DNA from: Galeruca laticollis
Taxonomy: Eukaryota; Arthropoda; Insecta; Coleoptera; Chrysomelidae
NCBI GenBank assembly: GCA_963921935.1
Contig: OY998178.1
Coordinates: 197,688,862 to 197,752,861 of the forward strand
DNA: 64,000 nucleotides
Direction of reading: 5' to 3'
In this document: piece after piece, positions 34,757 to 46,068 of the stretch
Numbering within the stretch: position 1 is the first letter of the stretch
Layout: each line of letters begins with the position of its first letter
Program-made: the position numbers and the translations under genes
Notes under the pieces: model-generated
Database searches by the model: none
What the model saw: only the letters and a program-made list of their open reading frames with translations
What the model was told of the DNA's origin: nothing

Positions 34757-35830
34757 TTACAAAAGATGTTCAAAATTATTTACATTTACACATAAACTGC
34801 AACGTTTTCTCATTGAAAATCGCATACCTTGGAAATACTGGCGATTGCCGAAAATAATTTCTGTAGCTTCATGGATTCTTGCTATCAGTTCCTCCTCCGT
34901 TGCTACTATTGTATCGTGGACTAGGGACTTCATGTAACCCCACAGAAAGAAATCGATTGGATTTAAATCCGGTGACCTCGCAGGCCACATATTGGGTCCA
35001 CCTCGGCCTATCCAGTTGTTTCCGTATTGTTGGGTTATAAGTTGTCTGGCCGCTAGAGAATAATGTATAGATGCCCCATCGTGCTGAAACCATACATTAT
35101 CCATATTCGCCCTAATATTTAATGGTACAACGTCGTTTAATAAATCAGGCAGGGTTTCTCTCAAAAAATTACAATAAATGTTATCATTGAGTTTATTGGG
35201 TAATAAATATGGACCCACTATACAATCTCCAAGAATGCCTGCCCACGCGTTAAGCGAGAAGTTTTCCTGAAATCCACGTTGTCGAATAACATATGGATTA
35301 TCGTCATCCCACACTCGGCTATTCCTTGAATTAAAAATTCCTTCACGTGTGAATTTGGCTTCATCAGTAAATAGAGCAAATTCGGTAAAATTCCTATTTT
35401 CTAAACATTTTGGGTGTACTAATTGGCAAACTCCACTCTTTGAGGACAATATGTTGATTTTAGGGCCTGAACTTGGGTATACTTATAAGCATACAACTGC
35501 TGTTCATTTAAAATATTCCACACAGTTGAGTTATTTACATTTAAAGATTTGCCAATGGTACTGCTTAAATCAGGTCTATTTTCAATACAGTCTATAACAG
35601 CCTCCTCTAATTGCACAGTTCGTACAGTTCGTTTTCTACCGCTACCTTGTAATTTTGAATTGTACAAATTCTCGCAATCTCCTGTCAATTTGAGAAGATG
35701 TTGTGTGACATGGAAATCTAGGTCGATTTGGATATCTTTCTCTATATAAGCGCTCGGAACGGCTACCATTCTTTCTGGCTTCCGCGTATATTAGTTGCAT
35801 ATCAGCCATTTCTTCGAAAGTATAATCCAT
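34757..35830 (-). pseudogene. DD41D mariner transposase, two frameshifts
   Basis: Starts MDYTFEEMADMQLIYAEARK at 35830, then HTH (LSSTIGKSLNVNNSTVWNIL, about 35540), first Asp in ALFTDEAKFTREG, second in VWFQHDGASIHYS, third in ARSPDLNPIDFFLWGY with 41 residues between, and C-terminus GMRFSMRKRCSLCVNV ending at 34757. Frames change near 35660 and 35450. The catalytic residues remain, so inactivation is by frameshift only. Distinct in sequence from the copy at 5208-6243. Confidence 0.85.
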
Positions 35831-35925
35831 CATAACAAAAAGTGTGAAAGTTGCACAAACCAATTTAATTACAAATAATTCATTTTTGTTTTAACGTTAA
35901 ACAAAATGACATTTACCATTTCATT

Positions 35926-36130
35926 ATTGACATCTATAGCCTACTATACGGACGAGGCAATGATAGCAAGAATCCATGCAGTTACAGAAATTATTTCCGG
36001 CAATCGCCAGTCTTTCCTAGGTATGCGACTTTCAATGAGAAAACGTTGCAGATTATGTGTAAATGTAGATAGACAAAATTTTGAACATCTTTTGAAATTT
36101 GTTGGCTGCTTAGTTAAAAATTATGTTTGA
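35926..36130 (+). pseudogene. Mirror copy of transposase C-terminus in right arm
   Basis: Plus-strand frame MIARIHAVTEIISGNRQSFL and GMRLSMRKRCRLCVNV repeats the end of the minus-strand transposase at 34757-34900. It is not a separate gene but the consequence of the terminal inverted repeat extending into coding sequence. Confidence 0.85.
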
Positions 36131-39100
36131 ATGGGAAAGTATTCTCAACAATTCTCTCTCAATGTTTTATATGCATTGCTGTTTCACAAATTAGTTCCTG
36201 TTACATATTCTAACCATTAGTAGTTTGGTAGTTATTAGAAAGCATTCAATAAAAATATTTTCTCTATTTTTCTATTAAAAACTGATCTTGCAGACTTCAT
36301 AAAAACATTAAATATCTTGAAAACTACAAATTTTTTGATATGTAAAGGTTATGCGTTTTTTACGTGAAAACTATTGAGGAATACAAAATCAAATAAAAAT
36401 TGCTTCAAATGCCAGTGGCGTAAAAAATGGGAGGGGAAAGGTGACATATTCTTCCAAATGTACATCACTGGATCAAGAATTCAAACATGTTTTTCCATCA
36501 AAATATGCCCTTTTACATTTAAAAACAACCTGCCAAATGTCAGATGAATATATTCATCCATTTTCAAGTTATCAAATTAAAACATTATATTTTTTATAAC
36601 TTTAACACCCTGTATTTCGAAAAGTAAATGGGTTGGACCCCTTAATCCCTATATCACATTGTCCAATTTTACGAGAGGTATCTACATGCAAACGTTGTAA
36701 GTGTCGTTTGAAAACACCCTGTATATGATTAATTTATTTGCTGTTGAGAGATAGCTATTTTGCATATGATGGGATATAATCTGCTCATTGCAATTTTAGC
36801 TTTTTGAACTTGCTTCTTTATATGTGCATTAGCATTTGTGTTACCTTGTAAAGTATATCCTAGATAACTTAAAGTGTTACTGGGTAAAAGGTGTTGTCCG
36901 TCAATGCACAGTTGATATTGCAATGAGCTATTTTGCCTTGCGATTCTTCTGAGTAACAAGTACTCTGTCTTGGATGTGTTGATAGTTAGCTTATTCTCTC
37001 TCAGGTATGGTATGATTTGTGTGTCTGTACGTTGTGTAGTGCAGTGTGCTGATGCTACAAAACAGGTGTCATTCGCATACATGGCTGTTAGGACTTGTGG
37101 TGTGGTTGGTAAATCGTGGGTAAATATTGAATATAACAAAAGTGATAGAACTGAGCCCTGAGGAACTCCGTCTTTTATGGGGAAAGGTCCAGCCGAGCCT
37201 TCATTGATGCTTACATAAAACTTACGGTTAGTAACGTATGAGTGCACTATATTAACTAAGTATTTAGGTAAATTTATTTGGATTAATTTATAAATTAATC
37301 CCTCGAGACATACAGAGTCAAATGCTTTTTGTATAGCAATAGTGACCATAACTGATTTGTTCTTTTCTCGCAATCCCTCTCTGACGTGGTTAAATACTCT
37401 AATGATTTGTGCAATAGTACTGTGTCCGTCCCTGAAACCGTATTGCTCGGGAGGTATAATGTGGTTTTTGTCTGGAAATTTTGTATTCTTTTAAAAATTA
37501 TTTTGTCTATGACCTTTGCTATGTTATTCAATAAGGAAATAGGTCTGTAGCTATTCACATAACATGGTTGTTTGTTAGCTTTGATGATAGGTATGATATT
37601 GGCAATCTTGAGCATTTCGGGATAGTTGCCTGTTTTAATTATATAGTTGGTTATATGTGTGATTTGTACAACAGCTTTCTTAGGAAGATGTTTTAATAGA
37701 ATGCTCGGAATGCCATCCCTTCCAGGGGCTGTTTTATTTTTCAACGATTGTATGGTGTTATAAATTTCATTATATGTGGCCAGATTTTTTGTGTTTAGTG
37801 TGTGATTTGTGTGTAGGTAGTTTTGAAACAAAATGTGTAATATTATTCTATAGTTGTGTATTTTGTGTGTTATTTGTGAAATTATTTTGGAAATACTCTC
37901 CAAAGTTTTCTGCTATTTCAGATTTATTAGTGACAGCTTGTCCATTAACAATAATTTTGGTCATTTCGTTATTCTTGTTTTTTAGGTTTCTAGCGATTTT
38001 CCGGAGAGAGTTATCTACTGGTTTTAGTTTCTCTAAGAAGATCTTCCAAGAATGATTTTTGTATTCATGTACTAACGTATTAATTAAGTTTTGGTAATAT
38101 TTCAGCAGTATCTTGTCATTGCTGTGTCTGGTAGTTTGCCATTTTTTACGAATTTTATTTTTCTCGTGTATGATTTTGGTTATATGATCGGGAAAGGTAT
38201 TGTTAATTAGAAATTTAGGTTTAAGAGAAGTTGTGTTATTTCTGGCAGTTATGATGATATTTTGCAAATTCTTAATTATGTTTGTTAAATGTTTTCTATT
38301 TGATTAGTAATTATTAAATTTACATTAATAATTTTTCTGAATTTTATCCAGCTTGTGGTGCTATAGTCATGGCTTTTTTTAGTGGGTGTGTGTATGTTAT
38401 ATGTAATTTTAATTCTATAAGGATGGGGTCATGATCGGAGTTGAGGTCGGGTAAGGTTTTCATTTTGGTAATATTGTTTATATTACGCCCTATGGCTAGA
38501 TCTATTGTACTCGGAGTGTAGTTAGAATAAGGGAAATGGGTGGGATCATCTGCATTAAAAATGTTACAGTCACTGTTATCACAAAATCTGAGGAGAGTAT
38601 TTCCATTTGTGTTAGGATATTTAGCATAGGAGTCCCATAGTGGATGCTTACAGTTTAAGTCACCCACTATGAGGACCCTATTGTGTGTTTTAATAATGTT
38701 GAACAAATTGATCTCTTTCAGCTTATTATTGGGAGGACTGTATGCTCCAACGATTTTAATTTTATTGTCTAACAATATAGCGATATGCTCAATAGAAGAA
38801 TTATTTTGTTACGGCAGTTGGAAATTGATGCCTTTTTTGATTAATACTGCGATACCACCTCCGCCGACATTAACGGGGCGGTGTTGTCTAAAAAGACTAT
38901 ATTCAGGGTTTCAAAAGTTAACAGTTTTGTTAGCTTTAAGGAGCGTCTCAATTAAGAAGAATATATCTGGTTTATGAATGTCGAGAAAATGTCTGATCAG
39001 ATGAAGTTTATTAAAAACTCCACGTACATTACAGAAAACTATTTTGAGATGATTTCGTTTTTGAATTCCTGTTCTACCACCTACCTGTCTAGATGTCATA

Positions 39101-39464
39101 TTTATCTATTCCAGCGACAAAGTTGTTATACATAGTGAATTTCTCCAACTTGTTGGTGGCAGCTTTCATTTCGTGCAATAAGTCAGAGACAGCCCTGGTC
39201 AGTTCGTCCAGGTTAAAAATTTTGTGGAGTTGTTTAAATAAATCATTTAGATGTGTGAATTGACCTATATCTGTAGTGGCTTCCTGGTTAACGGTTTGAC
39301 TGCGAAGATTAGGTGTAGAGCTTTGAGGGGTTAGTTTAGATACTGCTTTGGTGGGAAGACTAGGGAACTTTTAGGTTGCGGAGCGTGTTTTCTGGTTCCA
39401 TGGATTAACAATAGGAATGGGTGCGGGAATGAATGTTGTGGCTGCTGGCTTGTTATTTGTGCTT

Positions 39465-40704
39465 TTAGTTCTTTTTAAGTTCTAACCATTCTCTTCGTTT
39501 TATGTATTCTGGGCAGATTACAGCATTGGCAGGATGGTCACCTTTGCAATTTACACATTTTGCAGGTTTATTCCTGTCCTTCGGGCATGCAGGTGTTAAA
39601 TGTGAGGCCACACATTTGAGACATCTAGGCACTCTGCCGCAATTTGATGTGGCATGACCCCACAGCTGGCAGATGTGGCATTGTATGATAGGTTTTGTTT
39701 GACGTCTGTGCTCCCATTGGACACGTGTGTGCTCGATTACTCTTGCGTTTCTGTTTAAAGAGTCCAGAGTGACTTTACAATCAGTTATCACCAGGTATAG
39801 TGGCCTACCCTTAGTGGTCATCGAATAAATGTCTTTAACTATGATTTTATATGTTTTGGTAAGTTCGTCCTTTATGTCATCGAGTTGGAGTCCCTCCGCT
39901 AACCCTCGCAATACGAAGGCATGAGTTTTTTCCTCGCGTCTGGAATATGTGTGAAATGGCACTTTCTCTTCCCATAGTGTTTTCTTTAGGCTACTGAAGT
40001 CAGATACTTCCTTTGTAAATATTATTTATTACACTAACTAATTGTCTGTGTGCAGAAACATTTCCATCAATAACGATGGGAGGGCAAGTGGAGGAGCTTT
40101 TATTGTTGGTGGTGCTGGTAGTTTTTTAGTTTTAATTCGTTTGCTATCTTGTTTATTTACGTTATCTTCCGAGCTGCTGGATGAATCGTTGAATTTTCTA
40201 AACCTCAATTTTTTACGTTTCTTTTGCGTGGTGTTTGGTTCGCGTAGGTCATCATCAGATACTCAAGTCATATTTGTTATGAGTAACTACTTTTTGTTGA
40301 CTTTGGGATGATTGTTTGATAATCTCAGTGAATTTTCTACACTTTTTCGGTTTAATAAAATCTGCGGGAATCACTTCGGAAACTTCCATTTGTTCACTTT
40401 GCGTAACAGTTGTAATAGCGTTTAGATCCTCTACATCCTTGGGCGTCATGTCTAGTGTTGTGGCTGTAATTGGCTTACTTCTTTTAATCAGGGTCTCGTA
40501 CCGTGACTTAAATTTGTCGGTAGTCGGTTTATCGGCGATATTCTCAATTTGGTCTTCTACTTCCTGAGCCCAGGATGGGTTCGTTTGTTTATGTACTTGG
40601 GCCTTAGTAATTGTCATTTTTAAGGGCAGGTTTTTTGTTTGTGAACTGTTTGAGTCCTCTGAGGTGGAATCACTTGTCTCATACCCAATTGTATCTTCTT
40701 CCAT
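39465..40704 (-). pseudogene. Jockey ORF1 (Gag-like RNA-binding protein)
   Basis: N-terminal acidic/serine-rich part (ETSDSTSEDSNSSQ, 40704-40255), then after frame breaks near 40260 and 39960 the conserved core FHTYSRREEKTHAFVLRGL and the zinc knuckles CHICQLWGHATSNC, CLKCVASHLTPAC and CVNCKGDHPANAVIC. The three knuckles and the PRE_C2HC-like core are typical of jockey ORF1, which binds element RNA. At least one frameshift prevents a full product. Confidence 0.8.
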
Positions 40705-41386
40705 ATTATTATGAATAAATTTCTTTTTGGCTATTTCAGATTTGTCTGGCGTTGAAGTTCTATTTGAATTGTTTCCAAGACACGTGGGTATATCTATATT
40801 TAGGCTTTGTATGATATTTGACTGAGTTGTAAGAACAGAATTTTCTATACACTTGTTAATCGTTAATTCGTGTGTCTTTTTATTGCGTTCTAAACAATTT
40901 TTATTTTTGTTTCCTAGACTATTAACTTCTAATGTTGATTATCGATGTTTTGCTCGTTTAAATAAACCAATTTAAGGTAGTTTAGGTTTTTATTCTTTAA
41001 TTCTAGTTTTTTTGTTTTAATCCTATCTATTTCGTTAAAACATTTGGAGTTATTATGGGAATCTATAAATACTGCCGGTTGACGTAGTTTTTCATCAACA
41101 TTGAGCGACTTGGAATTTTGAATTACTTCCCAGACACCGTCTGATAAGTGTTTGTGCAATGGAAATTTTTACTGAATGTTTTGATTTATTTCTTTTAATA
41201 TTTTTGGATTTGAATGTACCTTTCTTTATGGCCCTTCTTGAGGAGTTTTAACTTTCACTGCGGGCTTTAGATTGTTTTTAAAATTGTTTGAATTATTTTT
41301 CACGCACACAGTATTATCACTCAACAGATTTTCACTAGCAAATAGTTCAGGTTTGATGGTGTTCAGTTTATGTCAAACATGTCATA

Positions 41387-43079
41387 ATTGTCATTGATAA
41401 AGTTGTTAATTTTTCTTAAGTCTTCAGTTGTTAGGTTGTCATTATTTTAACTAGTTGTTTCATGAGACTGGCATCAACTGAGTTTCTTGTAGTATTTTTT
41501 CTTTGGAACTATTTTTGCACTTGATTATGCTTTTCACCAGTGCGTCCTATCTTCTGTGCTTTCTTTGATAAATTAGCAACTCTAACGGGAATCGGTTGAT
41601 CTACATTGACGAGGCATCGAGCTACCAGAATTCCTTAATTCACTAGTTCCTCACTTTCCACAATGCCCAAAAGTAGATCTTTTGGTTTTTGGCTACGTCT
41701 CGAGAAGACGATTCCTTCAGAATTTTAGGGAACCTCTGTATCTTTGTCCACTATAACCTTAATTTGAGAAGTCTCTTCTTCCGAATTTAGGATTATTTTT
41801 TCATTTCCAATTACTAAAATTTTATTTTGAAGGTCTACGTTAAATTTATTTTGCATAATGACCATTCCAAGGATGCATTAAGTAATCTGTAATTTAAGCT
41901 ACCAGAAATAAGTATTTTATAAGAGTATTACCAATCTGTATAGTTGCTGTTATTTCTCCTCGAACAGGAACAGTATGACCTGCAGCTGTTTCAAAAACTA
42001 AGCTTCTTCCAGTAGGTTGTAGTTTTCGATTCAGAATCCCTGTTTGAATAAAAGACTTGGTAGCACCGGTATCAATGACGAAGGTGCAATTTTGAATGTC
42101 AACGTGCCTCCTGACTAATAGATGTTCATTTTTATTTAAAATATAAATGCGGATTTTGGGGCTCCCAGTACATGCAGTTGACGCCCGCCCCAAAGTGTCA
42201 ACCTTTAGTCGTTTCCCTGGGTGGCTAGTGGAAGTTATCTCTCAGTGTTCTAGACACCTTATTTCTCTCAATTTAGGAAAGATTTGATATGCTTTTTGCT
42301 GCCTCGCATTCCTGAGCAGCAATCAGAGTTCCGTTCAACGTTTTTTAGTGTTGTAGCCAAAAAGCTTGTTGCATTTCCACATCTTGTAATCCATCAACCA
42401 ATGCCTATGCTCTAGGAAATCTTTAGGTGGGACGCATAATTGGGCGTGTCTGTGGAAGAAACTGCAAAGAGTAATTGGCTCTGGTTGTAGCTTCAAACTG
42501 GAATCAATATGTTTCCCATGCAGTTTGGCCATCAAATGTGGGTGGTTTCAGGGTCTTGCTGGAGTGACTTTGAGAAACTGTACATTGTATGGGGCCAGGT
42601 TCGGTTATAGAAGACGACAAGGTCGTGCCTTCAACTTCAATATTAGTTACTGAAGCTTGGGTACGAATTCTTCTTTTTAAATTAACAATCTTATTTCTAA
42701 TTTGCTTTTCTTAATTAGATTTTGAACTTTCGTGTTTTTGTTCTAAAATAAATCTTAAATTTTCTCGATTTTGTTACAAATGGTCTACTCGATTATTAAG
42801 TTCCTACCTCTAGCTTTAATGTTTCCTGAATCTATGTTAGGCCATTCATAATTTCTACATCTGCTTGTCTACACATCTCCTCCTTCCGTCTTTCCTTCTC
42901 CTCCTCACGTCTTTCCTTATCTTCTTCCTCCTCTCTGCATCTTTCCTTCTCTTCTTCCATCTTAAAAACCATGCTGAAGGTTTGGTAGTATCCATGTCTC
43001 TATTGTATGCGGTGAATCTAATATTTACCATAAACAGATAGTAGAATAAATATTTATTAAATCCCACCGTTGTCACCAA
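41387..43079 (-). pseudogene. Gypsy Gag-protease region, degenerate
   Basis: Protease frame 42193-41894 contains FVIDTGATKSFI (aspartic protease active site) and VPVRGEITATIQIG. Downstream NVDQPIPVRVANLSKKAQ and TRNSVDASLMKQLV form the pol linker that ends at the jockey insertion (NDNYDMF at 41386). Upstream, 43133-42300 has a basic Lys/Arg/Glu-rich segment (about 42870-42960) and FLRWKKRR-type sequence consistent with Gag but broken by stops. Confidence 0.65.
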
Positions 43080-43189
43080 TGTTACTCTTTTAATTTCTAA
43101 CTTATTTATGTCTGTAACTTTAACTATTAACATTCCAACTTTTTAACACAGAACTCAAATCTAGTATTCGTTCCACATGTTCCCCGACA
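43080..43189 (-). repeat. 5' LTR of the gypsy element
   Basis: On the minus strand TGTCGGGGAACATGTGGAAC to AAAGAGTAACA, 110 bp, followed at once by the primer-site-like TTGGTGACAACGG. Pairs with 30774-30881. Confidence 0.8.
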
Positions 43190-43558
43190 AAATACTCATG
43201 AGGTGAACTGACAAAATGGAATACTGTAATCAAATTAAATGACAAATGATTGTTATCAATTCTACGGTGTAGAGGAAAGCTGTGTCAATTAGAGACAAAA
43301 AAAGTTCAACCATTCCTTTTAAGCAGGTTTTTTGAATGATCAATTCTCGGTATTTTACGACAGTACATTTATCATTTTGTAGGTTCAGTTTTATTTTTCT
43401 ACGCTTTAATAACTAAGAAGGTCCATCCATAAAAAATGATGTCTAATTAAATCCATTCATGTAAATGTATAGAATCAATGAATATGCATCTTATATAAAT
43501 TACTAATTTTGAACATTTAAATTGTTTTTTATTAGACAAATATAACTTTTTCTTATAG
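43190..43558. other. Presumed intron end
   Basis: No gene. Ends in the pyrimidine-rich acceptor ACTTTTTCTTATAG in front of the next exon-like segment. Confidence 0.4.
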
Positions 43559-43759
43559 ATATTGAATGCTGAGAATTATTCGAAGAGTTACATCTTAAAT
43601 GCAGTCTTGGATTTTGTTCAACCTTCTAAACTTCGACCAATCTACTATAATAAAACGGCATCATCAGCATATTTCCTTGCAAATAATTGTTTGAAGAGTA
43701 TAATGAAAATAGTTGGTAATAAATTTAAAGTGCCACATTCTACGGACGCAGGTCAGCTG
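43559..43759 (+). CDS. Exon-like segment of putative host gene (NXF-like RRM?)
   Basis: Acceptor TTTTTCTTATAG before 43559 and donor GTAAGTG after 43759 enclose exactly 67 codons without a stop: ILNAENYSKSYILNAVLDFV, LRPIYYNKTASSAYFLANNC and IMKIVGNKFKVPHS. The alternation of strands and helices (xxILxAVLDFVxPxxLxPxYY, AYFLANNC) resembles the N-terminal RRM-like domain of insect nuclear RNA export factors. It would join 23525-23654 in frame across 19.9 kb of nested transposons. No further exon was recognised downstream in the window. Confidence 0.5.
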
Positions 43760-43789
43760 GTAAGTGAAAATTAATGATATTTATATAAT

Positions 43790-44003
43790 AAATTTGAGGA
43801 AAAGAAATGCAACGTCAAACAAAAACAAAAAAGAAGCATGGGTCAATAAAATAATGGAAGAGTTCAAAGACAACAACAGAGGTAACACTAAAATTTACCA
43901 ATACATTAAAAGCCAAAATAGGAAAAAACCTACAGTACAGGCAGACAGCAAGGCTTGGGAGCAACATTTCAAGGGAAAACGAGGGGGTAACATATGACGC
44001 TGT
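43790..44003 (+). pseudogene. LINE E fragment, left part
   Basis: Frame with KKEAWVNKIMEEFKDNNRG and KIYQYIKSQNRKKPTVQ then SKAWEQHFKGKRG is the stretch between endonuclease and RT in RTE/CR1-like LINEs. It breaks off at about 44000 where LINE B begins and seems to continue at 49111-49290. Confidence 0.6.
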
Positions 44004-44279
44004 ATCCAGCTAGCGTCAAGTAGCCTCTCCTACTCAATTCCGACTCTCACCTCCGCGGGGTGAACCCTGGTAACCTGAGTAACCTTGTGGAAGACTGGTA
44101 ACCAATCCCAGTGGGAAACAGGGTCGGGGCTAACGAGAGCGGGAGAAATGGTCCACCGAAAAGGGGGCTGTGCTATCGACCAGCAATCGATACGCATAAA
44201 AACCTGAAGCTACGAAACAGAAACTATTGCCTCGGAATCGGACGGCTCTACAAGGAATAAACAACAAAAGCAAGGAAAA

Positions 44280-45406
44280 AGGATATTCTTTTGGGAACAT
44301 GGAATGTGCTGAGTATAGCAACGAGAGCGGTTAAAGAGCTTCAAAAATATAAGATAGATATAATTGCAATACAGGAAGGGAGATGAACAGTAACGGGAAA
44401 TATGGAGATAGAAAACAATATAGTGCTCTGGTCAGGTAGTGAGGACAGACATGAATACGGATGCGGCTTTGTCATAGCAAAGAGGCTAAAAACAGCAGTA
44501 ATAGAATTTAAGCCAGTCAGCGAGAGAATTTGTTATATCAGACTTAAGGGTAAATGGTTCAATCTCACGATATTTTCGATTTATGCCCCGACAGAGGGCG
44601 CAGAGGAGGAGAAGAAAGATGAATTTTATGAGCTACTGGATCAACAGTATAGGGCGGCTCCAATGCATGATATCAGGGTAGTGATGAGAGATTGTAACGC
44701 TAAACTGGGAAAAGAGGAGTGTCTCAAAGAGTTGGTAGGAAGACATAGCCTACACGACATAACGAATTATAATGGGCACCAATTAGCAGAATTTGCAATA
44801 TCTAATAATATGGTAGTAAAATCCACACAATTTGAAAGAAAGAACATATATAAAGCCACATGGGTTTCAAATGACGGAACAACGCGAAACCAAATAGACC
44901 ACATTCTCATAGATGCAAGACTCTCTAGTAGCATCATCAGTGCACGAAATATGAGAGGAGCAGAGAGAGATACTTATCACTTCCTAGTTAAATCCAGGCT
45001 GAGATCGAGAATAATAACACAGAAACCTTAACAAAAAGAGTCAAGAGAAGGATGGGACGTAGAAGCTTTTCAAGAACCCAAAAAGGAGGGTGAGTACCAA
45101 ATGGCCTTGAGCAACAAAATCGAATGCCTAAGACACGAGGAAGATAATAAAGAACATGAGGAAACATGGCAGCAAGTGGCAACAGTCATAGAAGAAGCAG
45201 CGACAGAAACCATTGGAAAAAAGAGGAAGTGTCCCAAAAGAAGGTGGTTTGACAGAGAATGTGAAGAAGCGCTGGAATTGAAAACAAATAAGAGACTGAC
45301 AATGCTAATAAACCCTACGAATGAGAACAAAGAAGAATTTCACAGAACAAGAGCACAGACAAGGAGATTCCTTAGAACTAAAAAGAAGAACTACCTAGAA
45401 CACTAA
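44280..45406 (+). pseudogene. LINE B endonuclease and linker
   Basis: APE-type endonuclease: ILLGTWNVLSIATRAVKEL and IIAIQEGR before a stop at about 44384, then HEYGCGFVIAKRLK, FSIYAPTEGAEEEKKDEFYE, RVVMRDCNAKLGKE and TTRNQIDHILIDARL. The Glu of the QExR motif is present; the GDxNA Asp has changed (VMRDCNA), so activity is doubtful even without the stops. The linker 45101-45406 (RKCPKRRWFDRECEEALEL) is in another frame. Confidence 0.75.
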
Positions 45407-46068
45407 ATACGGGAAATAGACAAGGATAGAGGCATGAATCAGACAAGGAAGTTCTTTAGGGAAGTAAAGAGAGTGAGGAGGAATGGGAGTGTAGGAGGAA
45501 CAAAAGGCATGAGAAATGAAAGTGGAGAACTGATAATGATGGAAACGGAAATTGTTGAACGATGGAAGGAGTACTTTAAACAATTACTGAATGTTGAAAG
45601 GGAGACAGAGGAAGAAGAAGACATTACCTTCCACTCAGCGGATATAATAATACCACCACTAACACTCCAAGAAGTAAAAAATGCAATACAATATCTCAAA
45701 GATCATAAAGCACCAGGCAATGATGGTGTATAAATGTGTGGTGCAAGAACACCAAATACGGGAAATAGACAGGCATAGAGGCATGAATCAGACAAGGAAG
45801 TTCTTTAGGGAAGTAAAGAGAGTGAGGAGGAACGAAAGACATGAGAAATGAAAGTGGAGAACGGAAACGGAAATTGTTGAACGATGGAAGGAGTACTTTA
45901 AGCATTTACTAAATATTGAAAGGGAGACAGAGGAAGAAGACATTACCTTCCACTCAGCGGATATAATAATACCATCACCAATACTCCAAGAAGTAAAAAA
46001 TGCGATAACTTATCTCAAAGATCATAAAGCACCAGGCAATGATGGTGTATAAATGTGTGGTGCAAGGG
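45397..46068 (+). repeat. Tandem duplication inside LINE B
   Basis: 45397-45749 and 45750-46068 are two head-to-tail copies (GACAAGGAAGTTCTTTAGGG, AAAGCACCAGGCAATGATGG in each). The second has two short internal deletions. Copy 1 ends with TATAAATGTGTGGTGCAAG, which is the beginning of the CR1-like insertion, so the duplication came after that insertion. Confidence 0.85.

Larger units (their letters stand above)
34067..36721 (-). mobile_element. DD41D mariner ('rosa'-type) transposon with very long inverted arms
   Basis: Ends CAGGGTGTTTTCAAATGG and the inverted AACACCCTG, flanked by TA (34065-34066, 36722-36723) inside jockey ORF2. Arms are about 34067-34899 and 35949-36721. The left arm includes the 3' end of the transposase gene; the right arm carries a mirror copy of that end. 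An extra CAGGGTGTT lies at 34175 inside the left arm and its inverse near the right end. Confidence 0.9.
33734..39099 (-). pseudogene. Jockey ORF2 (endonuclease-RT), split and mutated
   Basis: Endonuclease: LKIVFCNVRGVFNKLHLIRH (39050), VGDLNCKHPLWDSYAK (about 38660) and LPDLNSDHDPILIEL (about 38440). RT: KNKTAPGRDGIPSILLKHLP (37740), YRPISLLNNIAKVIDKII (37530), MVTIAIQKAFDSVCLEGLIY (37340) and DGVPQGSVLSLLLYSIF (37170). The active-site box reads AMYANDTC, with Asn for the first Asp of YADD. Frames shift near 37380-37480, 37870, 38270 and 38800-38910. After the mariner insertion the C-terminus resumes (QIIHPILTYAAPVYF) and ends at 33734. Confidence 0.85.
33323..41372 (-). mobile_element. Jockey-clade LINE, inserted in gypsy and split by mariner
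   Basis: Flanked by a 14-bp target duplication, TCAAACATATCATA at 33309-33322 and TCAAACATGTCATA at 41373-41386 (one mismatch). The 3' end on the minus strand is a TTATTATTAT tail after GACCTTTTTATGA. ORF1 with zinc knuckles, endonuclease and RT are in jockey order. A 2655-bp DD41D element (34067-36721) interrupts it; the LINE alone is about 5.4 kb. The interrupted gypsy reads NDNYDMF/ETGKSTERT across the site. Confidence 0.85.
30774..43189 (-). mobile_element. Gypsy LTR retrotransposon, split by jockey and mariner insertions
   Basis: Minus-strand order: 5' LTR (43189-43080), primer site TGGTGACAACGGTGGGAT, basic Gag-like region, protease (about 42070), start of pol linker to 41387, 8-kb jockey insertion, then RT (33308-32440), integrase (32265-31343) and 3' LTR (30881-30774). 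The LTRs are only about 110 bp. The left flank ends in AATAC and the right flank has AATAC one base off, a probable 5-bp duplication. It sits near the 3' end of LINE A. Confidence 0.85.
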
